A DNA stretch of 64,000 nt from Lepeophtheirus salmonis (GCF_016086655.4 NC_052136.2:6014001-6078000); one strand, 5' to 3'. Shown: positions 45,371-57,485, counted from the stretch's first letter. Made by a program: numbers and translations. The notes: generated from the letters alone by a model not told the origin.

Positions 45371-47290
45371 TTTTCTAAGCCGTCGTTTTTTCTGCTTCTT
45401 TACTCTGATCAGCTTTGAAAAAAATCTTTTACGAAACTAGCTAACTACTACCAACTGATTTTGGGATTTGATGCTAAGATAACAAAATATAATAAAGGTG
45501 TGTTATTTTGTCAGCAGTCGATTTTTCTCATTTTTAAAATTTTATTTCGGAACGCTGATCGGCTCAAATTACTTCACTAGGGAAAAAATTCAGAATGTAT
45601 TTTTGTGTCCCCTGTCGATTTCTCTAATTGTTTTCTCCTTCAACTGATTTTGAGGCTTTTTCTGTTTCTTTTTATTGGAAAGGTTGTGAGATACTAAGAT
45701 ACAGGTAGTGGAATGCCTATAAGTTAATTTGGTATAAGTCAAAAGTTATCATTCCTATATTAAATAATATTTACATAGTCGGGGAGATTGAGCAAGCTTC
45801 TTCCAAATGATTTTGGGCCTTTTGTCTCACGTTTCTTATAGGATTAAAATTTAAATGCCTTATTTTGTTGTCAACATACAATTTTTATAATTTTGTTCTC
45901 TTTATTAGTATTTCAAACGATTAATGATTGAATTTAACCTCTTGTTAAGAGCAGTGAAGAACAATTCCTTACTCTTAACAACCTCAATAACACAAAAATT
46001 TGCATTTCACATTGTTGTCATGTGTCAAATTTTTTGCTACCCCTTATCAATGCTCTAAATGTTTATTGATTGAGTTCAAATTTGCTCTTGTTAAGCTATA
46101 AATAATTGTTCTCCATAACTGTTAAATAATCATTCAAAAGTAAGGATGAATTCGTTAGCTAGGTCTTTCGTCAGGTCTTTATTCCCCTGTTTCTTTTAGG
46201 AGTAAAGGATGTAAGCAGGGGCGTCCGAATGGGTGGGCTAGAGGGGCTGTAGCCTCCTCCAAATTTAAGAATTTTTGCTTTTTGCAAAAATTTAATATTT
46301 AACATTTAATTTAATTTTGGAAATTTTTCAGCAGAAAATTTAATATTTGAATTTCTTTTTTGAAAAAATATTATAATTTCAATTTGATGTTTGAAATCTT
46401 TGTTTTAATTTTTTGTAGAAAACTTTTTTAAAGCAATTTTTTTAATATTTGAGATTTAATTTTTTGATTGTTTTTCAAAAAAATTACAAAAATCAACCCT
46501 CCCCTCTATAAAAAGAAAATATAATCCTGTAGAACCCCCTGGTTATTTACTGTAAGGATAACAATTAAGTTTTCAGCTGTCGATGTTTCTACTTCTTTTC
46601 CCTTTAGAGGTGTTCTATGTCTTGATAAGTCGAATTCGAAGAAACTCTTGAGAAGAGCTATGACCTATCCCCTTTAGTTTAACTAAAAATAATTTCATAT
46701 TTGGGAAGAATAGGCTAACTACCATTTGATTTTTGGACCCTTTATTTCCTGTTTCTGTCAGGAGAAAAAGGGTCCGAGGTATAATAAAGTTGTTTGCTGT
46801 CTATTTTTTGACTTCTTTTCCAATTAAATGTAGTCTTCTGAGTGTTGTTGATTTGATTAATTGAAAAAAAAGCTCTTGTTAAGATGGTATAAACAATAAT
46901 ACTTTAATAATTTAGAAGAATTTGCTTGATTTTGGGTCTTTTTCGATATGTCATCAGTAGGCAGAAAGGTTATAAGATAAATTAAAGTTAAGAAGTGTCA
47001 GCTATCGATTTTGGTACTTATTTTTCTCTTAATATTAGGGTTCTGATCGTGATTGATTGAAAAAATTCAAAGAAACTTTTGTAAAGAGCTGTGATCAACT
47101 CTCTTTTATATAACTAGGAATAATTATATATTTGGGAAGAATTGACTAACTACTAACAGTGTTTTTCGAGCCCTCCTCCTAATTTTATAAAGCAAGATAG
47201 GTTGCGAAGTACAATAAAGATAAAAACGAAGTTATCAGCAATCGATTTTCTAGTTATCTTACCCTTAATATCCGTATTTTAAACGTCGTA
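45371..47290 (+). repeat. Family F cluster, right of the P450 gene
   Basis: Six or seven degenerate units spaced about 160-450 bp. Each has a CTAACTAC-A-CTGATTTTGG-like segment (45446, 45637, 45808, 46708, 46925, 47144), then TTTCTTTT/GGAAAGGTT and a GA-(A/T)ACAATAAAG word (45485, 45690, 46785, 47205), then a CAGC-(A/G)TCGATTTTTCTAC segment. A family A element interrupts it at 46216-46550. Confidence 0.6.
46216..46550 (-). mobile_element. Family A element inside the family F cluster
   Basis: Starts CAGGGGCGTCCGAATGGGTG, then GAGGGGCTGTAGCCTCCTCC, AT modules, and ends ATATAATCCTGTAGAACCCCC. Clear reverse-oriented copy. Confidence 0.8.
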
Positions 47291-47339
47291 GATTAATATA
47301 ATTAAAAATATGCTCCAGTTAAGAATGAAGGAATTTTTG

Positions 47340-47665
47340 ATCATTATTAGAATTTTTTTTCGATATTCAGGGAAATTATACAGCAGAGAAAAAAATTTAA
47401 TATATCAAACTTTTTTCCGAAAATTTAATTTTTTTCCGAATAGCTTTGGATTTTGGATTTTTTTTTTTCATAACATTAAATTTGTTATGAATAGGTTTAG
47501 ATTTTTGAATTTTTTCCCAAAAAATTTGATATTTAAAACTTAATTTTTTGAAATGATATTCCAAAAAATTTAATTTTTTGTAAATAGCTACGGATTTTTG
47601 AATTTTTTCGATTTTTTTTAACAAAAAATCCAAAAACCAATATATATAACCCTGCGTACGCCCCT
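47340..47665 (-). mobile_element. Family A element, reverse
   Basis: AT modules with GAATAGCTTTGGATTTTGG, GAATAGGTTTAGATTTTTG and AAATAGCTACGGATTTTTG at 60-120 bp spacing, then CCAAAAACCAATATATATAA and CCTGCGTACGCCCC. The overlapping 77/108-codon frames are repeat sequence. Confidence 0.75.
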
Positions 47666-47719
47666 GGCTGTTGTCAACAAGTTTGCTTTTTTTTAGATGA
47701 TAAGTGGCAAGCTTTAATA

Positions 47720-48800
47720 ACACTAGTGTTAGATTTCGGTTTGAAATGCATAAACCGGTCTTCCACCGTTATGATTAATAGCACACCGAATATATTCCAT
47801 CTTTTAAAGAAGTTAGTTCTAGACTGACCTAATTTAAAAATTCTGTCTATATCCTTCTTACAATAAAATGGGTCTCATTTAAAATTGGGTCTAGATTGAT
47901 TAAATTAATGAACTGTTTATGACGCCATGCGTGTTTCAAAATGGTGGACGTGGACCTACAATAACGCGGTATGAAGTTAAATGTCCTGTAAAAATTATAT
48001 TTCCACAATTCATAAATCAGGATAGGAGAAAATCAGTCCATAGATTATAACTGAAAAACATCAGCATATATATTGAGACCAAAAATTCAACTCCTTGTTG
48101 TGTCATTCTGTGATCAAGTCACAAATCAATGTATTTTTTTATGTGTTGTGTAGTTAAACACTATTATATTTGTGATTATGTTGTGATTAACAGAAAGTAA
48201 AAGGTCTGAATAAAGTATTTTCTAATGGTGGGGTTTGGCTCCTTATTAATGGTCTAGTGTGTATTTTGTTACTTGAACGTTTCTATAGTCATAGAAGGAC
48301 TGTAAAAATTGGGGCTGTTTTCAATCCATTTATGAAGTTTAGATTTAGTTTTAAACAGAAGTTGGGATTGTTGATTGATATTAATAACTTTTACAAATAG
48401 TTTTGCCTATATACTTAATTATAATTTAAGGGGGTTAAACTTAATAGTAATCAGTTTAGTTATTGTGAATAGATTGTCGCAAGTCCTCAAAATATGGTTC
48501 AAGTCAAGTTCCATGTCTTGAGTTCATGTTCTTGTGATCAATGTTCTTGCACAAAATGAAGTTAAATGTGTTGCATTGAAATTATATTTACGTAATTGAG
48601 GATTGGGTAGAAAATTGGACCGTGGATTCTGACCTAATCAAATTGGTTTAAATATAAGGACTCATAAAATTATCTATGATTGCGTTGTGGACGGAAATAT
48701 CGGTCGAAGTTGGTTATAGAAAAAATATCTTAATACCAGACCGAAAACAAAAATTCGTTCTGGGACCAAGTCTCAACAAAGTACGTGATGCGGATGTCAA
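47720..48800. repeat. Family D repeat, two adjacent copies
   Basis: Starts CTAGTGTTAGATTTCGGTTT, and contains GTTTCAAAATGGTGGACG, TGAAGTTAAATGTCCTG, ATATATTGAGACCAAAAATT and TGTGATCAAGTCAC. A second copy from about 48480 has GAAGTTAAATGTGTTGCATT and ends near GGGACCAAGTCTC. The same blocks occur at 56340-56780 and 57636-58010. Confidence 0.6.
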
Positions 48801-49560
48801 CTTCACCTCTTTACTTTAGACGGGGCGTGGATCCTATGTATTTCCTTAAAAGGGATCAGGCTATTTCATGGGTGTACTTCACCCTCCTATATTCTACATA
48901 TATATAAACTATAACTTATGTGAGTATTCCTATAAGCCTCTTTCACTCTTTCCAACCATCCCTTTGAACCAAAAAAAAAAAAAATAATAATAATACCATC
49001 GATAATAAAAAGTATAAGACAAAAAAAAAAAAAAGGTAAGTTTTTAACGTTCTTTATTTCGTTCGTTCCTTCGTTTTTCTCTACATATTTATCGGCAATA
49101 GGTGGTGGAGATGTTTCTTTCTTGAGTGGTGTGCCTTGGGTGAAAATGGTAAAGAACTTTTTCTTCTTCAAAAGAGATTCAAAACAATGATAACCCTGGA
49201 GTGTTGTTGAGAGTTAACCCGTCAGACGTCATCACGTACACCCCTTTTGAGACCACCACCACCACCATTATCGCAAAGTACATTAAATCGTCATAATAAT
49301 AAGTAGATGTGTAATGTTGCCATGGATAATATCGATGTGAAGAAGTAATGATGTATGTACAGGAAACTAGCTCGTTGTTAATGACAGGTAAAGACGACAA
49401 CCAATTCAGAGAAAAAGTGTGTCTTTCATCTCACATGTACATACATTTTTAGGGTGAGGATAGTGCACCAAAGGTTATTTAATTTGCACGAAAAACCATG
49501 GGTCTGTTCTCATTTAGTATATACTAATATATATGGATCCCCTTATGAACACCTGTCGCC
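48801..49560. other. Non-repetitive non-coding stretch
   Basis: Free of the repeat families found elsewhere and a little less AT-rich. Contains two A runs (48969 and 49022), AGACGTCATCACGTACACC (about 49223) and (ACC)n (49252-49264). The reverse frames of 94 and 73 codons are low-complexity. It could hide a promoter or small exon, but nothing can be supported. Confidence 0.3.
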
Positions 49561-49623
49561 TATCAACACTTTTGTGTTAATAGGCAAGCTGGAATGATTT
49601 TTCTCAAAATTGAGTGTGGATAA

Positions 49624-50037
49624 AGGGGCGTCCGCAGGATAATATATATTTTTTTTTTTTGAGGGGGAAGGAGGCTTGATTTTTGGAATTTTTTTGAAAA
49701 AAAATCCAAAAATTTCAAAAAAAAATCAAATATTAAATTTTTCTGGAATTTTTTTTATAAATCTAAAGCTGTTCAAAAAAAATTCTAAAATCTATCATTC
49801 TAAAATGTTCTAAAATCCATAGTTAATCGGAAAAAATTTAATTTTCTAGATAAAATTTCAAAAATCCACAGCTACTCCCAAAGAATTTGAAAAATTAAAT
49901 TTCAAATATTAAATTTTTTGAAAAAAAAATTTGAAAATAAAAATATTAAATTTTCTAGAAAAAGTAAAATTTCATGGTTATTATTTTTTTGGATAGGGGG
50001 CTACATCCCCTCCAGATCACCCCTGCAGAGGCCCCTG
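49624..50037 (+). mobile_element. Family A element, complete reference copy
   Basis: Left terminus AGGGGCGTCCGCAGGATAAT, (TA)n and T run, GGAGGCTTGATTTTTGGA, AT modules, GGGGGCTACATCCCCTCCAG and right terminus CCCCTGCAGAGGCCCCTG. The outer ends are inverted repeats of each other. 414 bp, no open frame. Confidence 0.85.
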
Positions 50038-51099
50038 GGATAGCATTTGTATCCTTCCACGAATAATCGTTAATTTCAACAAATAATATTCTAATCAATC
50101 CATTGCCAAATTGCACTTAAAGGAGCGAGTATGCATAAATGTATTTAAATAAGGGCAATATATGAGACCAGATAAGTCTCTTGGAGCAAATAAAGGTCAC
50201 TATAGCCCAAATTATTGAGCATCTTTACTTATCCCAGTCATTTGAATACAAAGCCTATATATTCAGTAAACATAAATTGGGTTTTTTTTTCTCTTTTCTT
50301 GATTTTTCTTCGAGATTGTTTTTATGTTAAATCAGCACATCTGTGCAATTTCATTAAAATATATATATTTATCGTATACTTCTTGCAATTTTGTACAAGT
50401 TGCAAAGAAAAAATGAGATGACTTATTATAATGAATGATTTACAGTACTTAGAATGAGGATCATGCAATAATTGAATATTCCATGGATTATCAACATATG
50501 AGTAGTCTAATTTTTTTTTAAATAACTAAAATATAAGTATTCTGTACCACACATTAAAAAGTTCCAATGTCTATAATTATATTATTCATTGGTACAAAAG
50601 AACCAATTTATTTAAATAGACTAAAATGATAGTATCAACTCATTTAGTTGGTGTTAAGAAGGAATAATGATCTTTAATAAAATAATGTATTTTAAGAGGA
50701 AGAAATTGAAACTTGTACAATTTGGTTATACAACTTGCATCTTTTACAGATGTATGTTTCTATCTCAGGACCCTGTTTCTCAGGATTTATCGGGGTATTA
50801 CACCTACAGGACTACAATTTTGGATTATTGTTACTTTGGATTGGTCTTTAGGCATACTGTAAATCCTTGAAATAGGGTCTTAACTGTCGGTTCTTGGATT
50901 TTTTCCTAGAAATGTATGTGGTTTATAAAGCCAAATAAAATATATGAGATACAATATAATCGGTATTTCCAGATGGGTGGGTCTAAGTAAAATCGGTTGT
51001 ATCTTCTTCTAGAATAAGCTAAAAATCGGCTTAATATATTTAATGTTTTATAGTTTGAGTTTGAGTATCATTTTTTCAAAAAAATAATACTAATATTAA
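50038..51099. other. Non-coding, nothing recognised
   Basis: Short frames of 67-68 codons have no family resemblance or splice context. Confidence 0.35.
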
Positions 51100-51570
51100 T
51101 GGCCAAAAAGTTTCTAAAAATGTCGATATTTATATACTTCATTGTCTGAATATTAAAAAAGAAAAAGAAAAAAATCAACATGGAAATCTTGACAATTTGA
51201 AGAATGTTTTTGAGGAAAGAAAGCAGTTTAGCTGTCATGACGTTGCTTTTAGATAAGCTACAATCAACTGTGATGAGGGAAAAATAGGAAATGTACAAGG
51301 ATATTTGTAAAAATTACTCCGATGTCGATCCTCAATTCTATTCGGAGTTCATACAGAACTCAAATCCTCAAGGCTACACTACTTCGATTTTTTATGACAC
51401 ACAGGATTGTTAAATCAGGTTTTTGAATTTAATTGAATCTAGTAGAAAAATATGTTCATTTACTCAAGAATTAAATAAAAATGACAAATACCAAGAAAAG
51501 AAAATTCAATCTTCAGATGACCAATTCCCAAAAAACGGGCCAGCTATTAAATACTTACATAACTAGATAT
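51100..51570 (-). mobile_element. Family B element, reverse
   Basis: AACATGGAAATCTTGACAAT, TTTGAAGAATGTTTTTGAGG, TTACTCCGATGTCGATCCTC, GGAGTTCATACAGAACTCAA and AACGGGCCAGCTATTAAATA. Ends near CATAACTAG. Confidence 0.7.
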
Positions 51571-52309
51571 ATATAAATTTCATTAAAGCACTATTTTAGA
51601 GGTTGATTTTCAATCCTCTTCGGAAAAAAGAACAAAAAAAAAAGCGATTTTATATTGTTTTTTGAGAGTTTTTCTAAAAATGTATGGGCTTTGATCTCAA
51701 AGTAAATATCAATATATTTTCAATGTTGTTATATAAATGTATTTATTAGGACCATATACATACCTCAAAGTTTAAGGTTGTTTGGACAAATTGGGGAATT
51801 ATCTACACCCTAATTAACATATTTTCTTTTTGTAAAATTTTATGAAATTGTCCAAAAATGTACTTAAGATATGTTGATAAATATGTAACATAGTTCTTCA
51901 TCAAGTTCTTAGGGAGTGAAGAATTCAAAGGAAGGGGAAAGAAAATAATTACATACTCTGTATACCTGCACGTCAACACAAAAACTAGCTGGAAATTTTT
52001 TTCTCTAAATTGAATCTGTATAATGTATATTTATATTCTTTGACAAGTTGTCAATTTATATCAAGGTGGATTATTTTGCCTAATCCTTTGGGTGTGTTGT
52101 AAATTGCATTATTTAAAAAAAGCAAATAATTAATCATTGTCATAATCACATAATTAGACACTGATTGATTTTATAATTGAAAGGGGCCATAACATCCATC
52201 AGGACCATAAATCAAAATAAGTCAAAAGTGAATCTTTTTGCAGGCCTTATTTATTTGGGTCCAGTCCAGGCTTAGGACATGCTCTATCAGTCCTTAGGAC
52301 CAGACCAGG
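51571..52309. other. Non-coding, with repeat scraps
   Basis: GTCCAGTCCAGGCTTAGGAC and CTATCAGTCCTTAGGACCAG (about 52260-52305) resemble words near 30010 and 2795. Otherwise nothing recognised. Confidence 0.35.
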
Positions 52310-52585
52310 GGCATCTTCTGGATTATATTTACTTGGGGCTTTGTTTTGTGATTTATTTCCAAAGAATAAATATTTATCTAAAAAAAGTAATATATTATAT
52401 TTAAAAAAAAAAAAAAAAACGTTCCAATATTAATTATTTTTCGAAATAATTTCAAAAAGCCAATAATACTATTTACAAAAAATTAAATTTTTGTAAATTA
52501 TTTCAAATTTTTTGTAAAAAGCAAAAATTACTTATTTGGAGGAGAGCTACAACTCCGTCAGGCCACCCCCTGCAGACCCCCTGTA
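52310..52585 (+). mobile_element. Family A element
   Basis: Starts AGGGGCATCTTCTGGATTAT, AT modules, then GAGAGCTACAACTCCGTCAG and CCCCCTGCAGACCCCCTG at the right end. Confidence 0.7.
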
Positions 52586-52639
52586 ACCAATCAACATTCA
52601 GAAAAAGAAGCAGGACCATTAAGACCTGAATACAAAGCC

Positions 52640-52880
52640 CACTCTATATTTATCACAAACTTTTACACAAAACTATACAGTGTATTTCGTAGTCAGCTGA
52701 CGATGTTTCTGCTTCTTTTCCTCTAATCTGTTTTCTTAAATTTCTATTATTGAATAATAATTCCACAGTTGCAAGAATTGGATAATTACAAACAGATTTT
52801 AGGGCCTCTTTCTGTTTCTTTCGGAAGGAGAGGTTGGCAAATACTATAATGATAAGGGTGTGTCCAATGTTATTGTAACA
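52640..52880 (+). repeat. Family F unit
   Basis: GTCAGCTGACGATGTTTCTG, CTCTAATCTGTTTTCTTAAA, TTTCTGTTTCTTTCGGAAGG and GAGAGGTTGGCAAATACTAT match a family F unit. Confidence 0.55.
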
Positions 52881-52885
52881 ATAAT

Positions 52886-53421
52886 CAGGGGCTGCAGTGC
52901 CCCCCACAAAAAAAAAAAATTAGGAATTTTTATTTTTTACGGGCATGTTTAATATATTTTTTTTCAAAAAATTTTATTAATTAATTTAATTTCACAAAAA
53001 ATTACTTTTTCTCTGATTTGCTATGGATTTTTGAAAATTTTCAGGAAAAAATGAACGTTTGTAATTTTTTTTAAAACTTGATATTTGATATTTTTGTTAC
53101 CAAAAAAAAAAAAAAAAAAATTTTTTTTTTAATATCTATGGATTTTGAAAAAAAAAATCCAAAAAATTTGATTTTTCGAGAATAAAGTTGATTTGTAAAA
53201 TTTTAAAAGGACTGCAATTTTAAAAGATTTAATTTTATTGTGGATTTTTAAATTTTGTTCCAAAAATTTAATTTATCAAATTTTTTGTAAATAGCTGTGG
53301 ATTAAAATTTTTTTTTTTTTGCAAAAACATTTACTTTTGGAATGTTTTTTTCAAAAGAAATTCTAAAAACTACCCACCCCACTCCCCCCAAAAAATGTAT
53401 AAAATTTTGCGGACGCCCCTG
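52886..53421 (-). mobile_element. Family A element, long reverse copy
   Basis: Left end CAGGGGCTGCAGTGCCCCC, AT modules with CTATGGATTTTTGAAA, and right end TTTGCGGACGCCCCTG. The 536-bp length exceeds the reference copy because it has more internal modules. Confidence 0.8.
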
Positions 53422-54269
53422 ATACTTCGAGTAATAACCAATAATTATGCTCTAAAATTAATAACATTATGTTATTCATCACTTCCGCATAAGTAATCTG
53501 TCAAAATATAGCTTCAATCTGGACACGTATGCATTTAATGTTGATTTCGGATTTACATCTAAAGAGCCAAGACAATTTGAATTCGCTACATCTTTAAACA
53601 CGTCAATTGTCGTTCAAGCAGCACATTTAATAAATAAAATTGAAAGTATTGAAAATAAGTGAAAAATATTAAGCGAGTCTTTCAAAATAAAATTTTACAA
53701 TCACTTCATGGAAAAAAAAAAAAAAAAAAAACTTTTTTTTCGTTCCTTCTTCAAAGATAAAAGTGGAAAAAAAAAAATCAAAGCAACAAAAACTTCAATG
53801 GAGAAAAAAGAAAAACTTACATAGAGAATTAATTATATTCTGATGACAATGATTCAATCTGTTGCCCAGCTTTGAAACATTTCTTGGTTGTTTTAAAATG
53901 TACCTATATGGATAGTTAGAAACCACAGATGAAAATGGTTATCATTTTCTGTCATGAAGGTCTCATTTAAACACATAAGTTTTTTGTAGGAATCAAGGAT
54001 TGGATATTGATGAAATTAATTCTATACAACATGGACGATAGGCTAAGGAGGTTCCCGATGAAATACCTTTTTCTTATTGTTAAATTAGAATTTCATATTT
54101 TTTGCTATATTTCAATGTTACACTCATCTGACTTAAGCTCATTATGAATTCTTCTGTTTGATAACTTGTTGCCAACAAGAATCCAACTCCATATGCCCAT
54201 TCGTAGAAGCTCTTGTCTCTATTTTTTGTTCACCCATAGTGTTGGCCAAAGACAGTAGTAACAGGGATT
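53422..54269. other. Non-coding, nothing recognised
   Basis: AT-rich with A runs near 53710 and 53765. No supported coding frame. Confidence 0.35.
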
Positions 54270-54660
54270 TTCCCTCAAAATATTTAACATTTTAAAAAAA
54301 ATTCCAAAATATTGAACATCTAAAAATTTTTCTAAAATATTTAACATTTGAAATTTTTTTTCAAAATATTACATATTTGAAATTTTTTGTGAATATCTGT
54401 AGATTTTTTGAATTTTTTTTGTGAATATCAGTAGAGTTTTGATTTTTTTCTAGAAAATTCAATATTTAAAATTTAATTTTTGAATTTTTTTTTTTTTAAA
54501 TTCATTTTTTTTAATAACTACAGATTTTGAATTTTTTTATCCCATAAGATTTAATATTTGAAATTTTTTCCCAGAAAATTTATTATTAAGAATTTTATTT
54601 TTTAATTTTTTTAACAAATAGTTAAATTTTTCAATTTTTTCTAAAGATAGCAATATTATT
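54270..54660 (-). mobile_element. Family A internal modules without termini
   Basis: Repeated AAATATTTAACATTTGAAA and GAATATCTGTAGATTTTTTG-like modules, as inside family A, but no GC-rich ends. Confidence 0.5.
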
Positions 54661-54719
54661 TATTTAGATATGAGTATCTTCTTTTTTCTTAATTAATATT
54701 AAGAAACACTAAAAGTTGT

Positions 54720-55850
54720 TTAAAATCCGTGAAAGTTAGAGTATCAAAAGCCTGTTAGTATACCAGAAAAATTTAACCTTACCGTATCCGATTACTTTGG
54801 ATCTGGATCCAAGACGCGTCCTATCTTTTTAAGCAAAACTATGATATCTTTAAGATCCATAAAAGTTCAGTACCTGAAGCCTGTTTGGATCTCCGATCTT
54901 TTCAAAAAAAATACAACGATACTTATATCGTACCCGGGTCCAAGACCCGCCCAACCTTTGTTAATCAATAATATAAGCTTTTTAATATCTGAAAAAAAAA
55001 CCTCAGATCTTTTCCAAGATCCTTCAAAGTTCGAGTACCTGAAAGATGTTCGGATCTCATTTCTTTTTTATTAATACAAGTTTACAGACCCGTTCTATCT
55101 TTGTTTAATACTACTATAAGCTTTTTTAGATCCGTAAAATTTTGTATACCTGAATCATGTTCGGATTTCACATCTTTTGCATAATACAACCATATTTATA
55201 CTGTACCCAGTCATTTTGGAGTAGGCTCCAAAGCCTGTCCTATCTTTAATAGTATATACTATAAGCTTTTTAAGAAAAATAAAATTCTTTGGATTTTTAC
55301 AATCCCAGAAAATACAGATTTACCTAATTTGTACCAGAGTTTTTTTGGATCTGGATCCAAGAACCGTCCTATTGATATGAAGGAATCTATAAGCTTGGTA
55401 AGATCCAATAAATCCTTTGGATCTTTTTTAAAATCATTAAAATCCTTTGGGTCTTTTTTAAGATCCGTAAAGTATCCAGCACCAGAAATTGATTCGGATC
55501 TTTTTGAATAATACAAGTCTATGTGTAGTGTATCTGAGTACTTTGTGTCTGTATCCAAGACCTTTCCTATCTTAATTCAGGAATGCTATCAGTTATTTAA
55601 CATCTGTAAAAATTCAAATACCTGAAGGTTTACCTATTTTGTAGCCGAGTACTTTGGATCTGGATCTAATACCCGTCCTATTTTTATCCAAAAACTTATA
55701 AGCTTTTTAGAATGCGTAAAAGGTCGAGTACATGAAGCTGGTTTGGATCTAAAATTTTGAGTCTTTTTGGATAATACAAGTTCACTTATATAGTACATAA
55801 GTAATTCGAATCCGGGTCCAAGAGCCGTCCTATCTCTAGTGGTGTTATGT
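54720..55850 (+). repeat. Tandem array of about 140-bp units, about eight copies
   Basis: Each unit has ACTATAAGCTTTTTAAGATC followed by CGTAAAA, TTCGAGTACCTGAAGC, TGTTCGGATCTCA, GGATAATACAAG and TTTGGATCTGGATCCAAGA with CCGTCCTATCTTT. The AGCTTTTTA words lie at about 54845, 54977, 55118, 55264, 55392, 55592 and 55694, i.e. roughly every 105-200 bp. Copies are diverged, so it is an old minisatellite-like array. Short frames inside it are not genes. Confidence 0.8.
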
Positions 55851-56339
55851 TAACATAATTTTTTTAGGAATTAATGATTGATAAAATCAACGGAAGTAAG
55901 GTTTTTTCTTTTTTTGTTTTCTATAATGAAAAAAATATATATTTTTTCCCAAAAATAACAATAAGAATACCACAACAGGATTTTGATTTTTATTAATGGG
56001 AGTGGCACTCAGAAACAGCATCTTATTTTCCATTTAAAGAAAATATGATGTGTCTCATAAATTTTTACAAAAATCATCTTCCAGAACACAAGAAAAAAGC
56101 AATTTTGTGTGATGATTTTTTTCCCACATTGCAGAAAGAATTCAATTCGACCACCGAGACAGACTCTGAAGACATCCATAACCTTGAAAAAAACGTGTGT
56201 TATATTGTCAAATAATATATAAACAGTATATATATATATAGTTTGCAATCACAAAGTATAGATACTATCACTTTCACAATTTTCTAATAAAGTTAAATCA
56301 ATTATCTTTGGATCATGAGTATAATTAACTCTTAAATTA
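55851..56339. other. Non-coding, nothing recognised
   Basis: AT-rich with a (TA)n run near 56230. The 79-codon reverse frame is unsupported. Confidence 0.35.
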
Positions 56340-56780
56340 GTGGTGATTTGTGTTGTCGTTTGGTCTGAAAACGTTTGAACTGTCTGATAGCCTTACTATT
56401 TTTAGTGTCTTGAACTAATTTGGTCTTTTTAAAGAAGCTGAGTCTGGATCGGTCATAAAGATAATTTTTTTTTAAATCGATCTCATTTTTAAATTCAGAG
56501 TAGAACAATTTTATAGATTAATTGTTGATGAAGTCACAGGTGTTTTAAAATTGTAAAAATCGGCTCACAAAAACGTCATTTAAGGTTAAATGTGTTGCAT
56601 AAATCATATTTGTGCAACTTATAAATCAATCTATGGTATAAAATCGGTCCATCGAGTGGGGCCACAGAATCAAATCTGTCTATATATTGAGACCGAATAA
56701 AAATCAATTATCTAGTGTTGTATTTTGTAATTAAGTCAAGTCGCAAGTCTTTCAAATGTGGAATTAAGACAAGTCGAGTA
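56340..56780. repeat. Family D repeat
   Basis: AGTCTGGATCGGTCATAAAG, GATGAAGTCACAGGTGTTTT, GGTTAAATGTGTTGCATAAA, CTATATATTGAGACCGAATA and TTGTAATTAAGTCAAGTC match the copy at 47720. Confidence 0.65.
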
Positions 56781-56949
56781 GTCACCTCTGATATACCGTG
56801 TGGTCGATTGAATTCTGATTACTTACTAATTCAATAGTTATTGAAGGTTAAATGATTGAAATTAATCCACATTTCGATAAATAATTAGTTACGTATTAAA
56901 AAAATTGAGCTGTTTAGCTTACGTACAAGTCGAGAAAAGGACACTTGAA

Positions 56950-57485
56950 TGTGATTGACGAATTTACATTTGCACACTCCAAGTAGTTGGACGTCGTCAA
57001 GACCACTTTATACACCGTCAGCAAGTTCGATAAACTGTAGAGAAAGAAAAACTTTACCGAAAATGCCAAACTGGATCGGGAGGAGTTAAAGAAAACGTCC
57101 CAGGCCAAGCACCTCAAGTCCATGATGGCCCATGCATGAGATTTCAGAGTGTCACACCAGACGGTTCAGAGAGCTATCAAAAAAGGGGAGGAAGAGACTT
57201 GTGAGGATAGGGAGGCCACTTTTGAAACCAACATTGAAAGAAACCCATCTCCTCCGTCACAAGACACTTTTGAATTCATTCGAATTCTTTTTGACACTTT
57301 TGGCCCCTATATCCCTGATTCCAACCACCTCTACTACACCTGCTGTGTCTGTCGTCCAAACACCAAGGCCCAGAAATCGACTGTCAGTCAGACCTGGGAC
57401 GCTATGACAGAAGACTACATCTGCAGCGGGTGATAGGCCTTCCGCCACCCGCCTGGAAGCCATCATTGCCGCTAAAGGCAGCTAC
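56950..57485 (+). pseudogene. Tc1/mariner relic lacking its catalytic core
   Basis: N-terminal part: VSKFDKL (about 57030), LDREELKKTSQAKHLKSMM (about 57075-57130), DFRVSHQTVQRAIKK (57141-57185), a paired helix-turn-helix DNA-binding region. After frame changes, LLKPTLKETHLLR (57220) runs directly into PYIPDSNHLYYTC (57307), the PYSPDLNPLDY block, and the C-terminal VSQTWDAMTEDYICSG (57384) and KGSYIND (57475). The catalytic middle is deleted with the same junction as the relic at 31480-31775. Confidence 0.75.

Noticed and set aside
47397..47723. 108-codon reverse frame rich in Lys and Phe
   Set aside because: Translation of family A AT modules; the periodic KKLNF-type repeat is the module, not a protein.
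55259..55558. 99-codon reverse frame and 60-codon forward frame with repeated SFGSFLKS-like motifs
   Set aside because: Both come from the roughly 140-bp tandem array.
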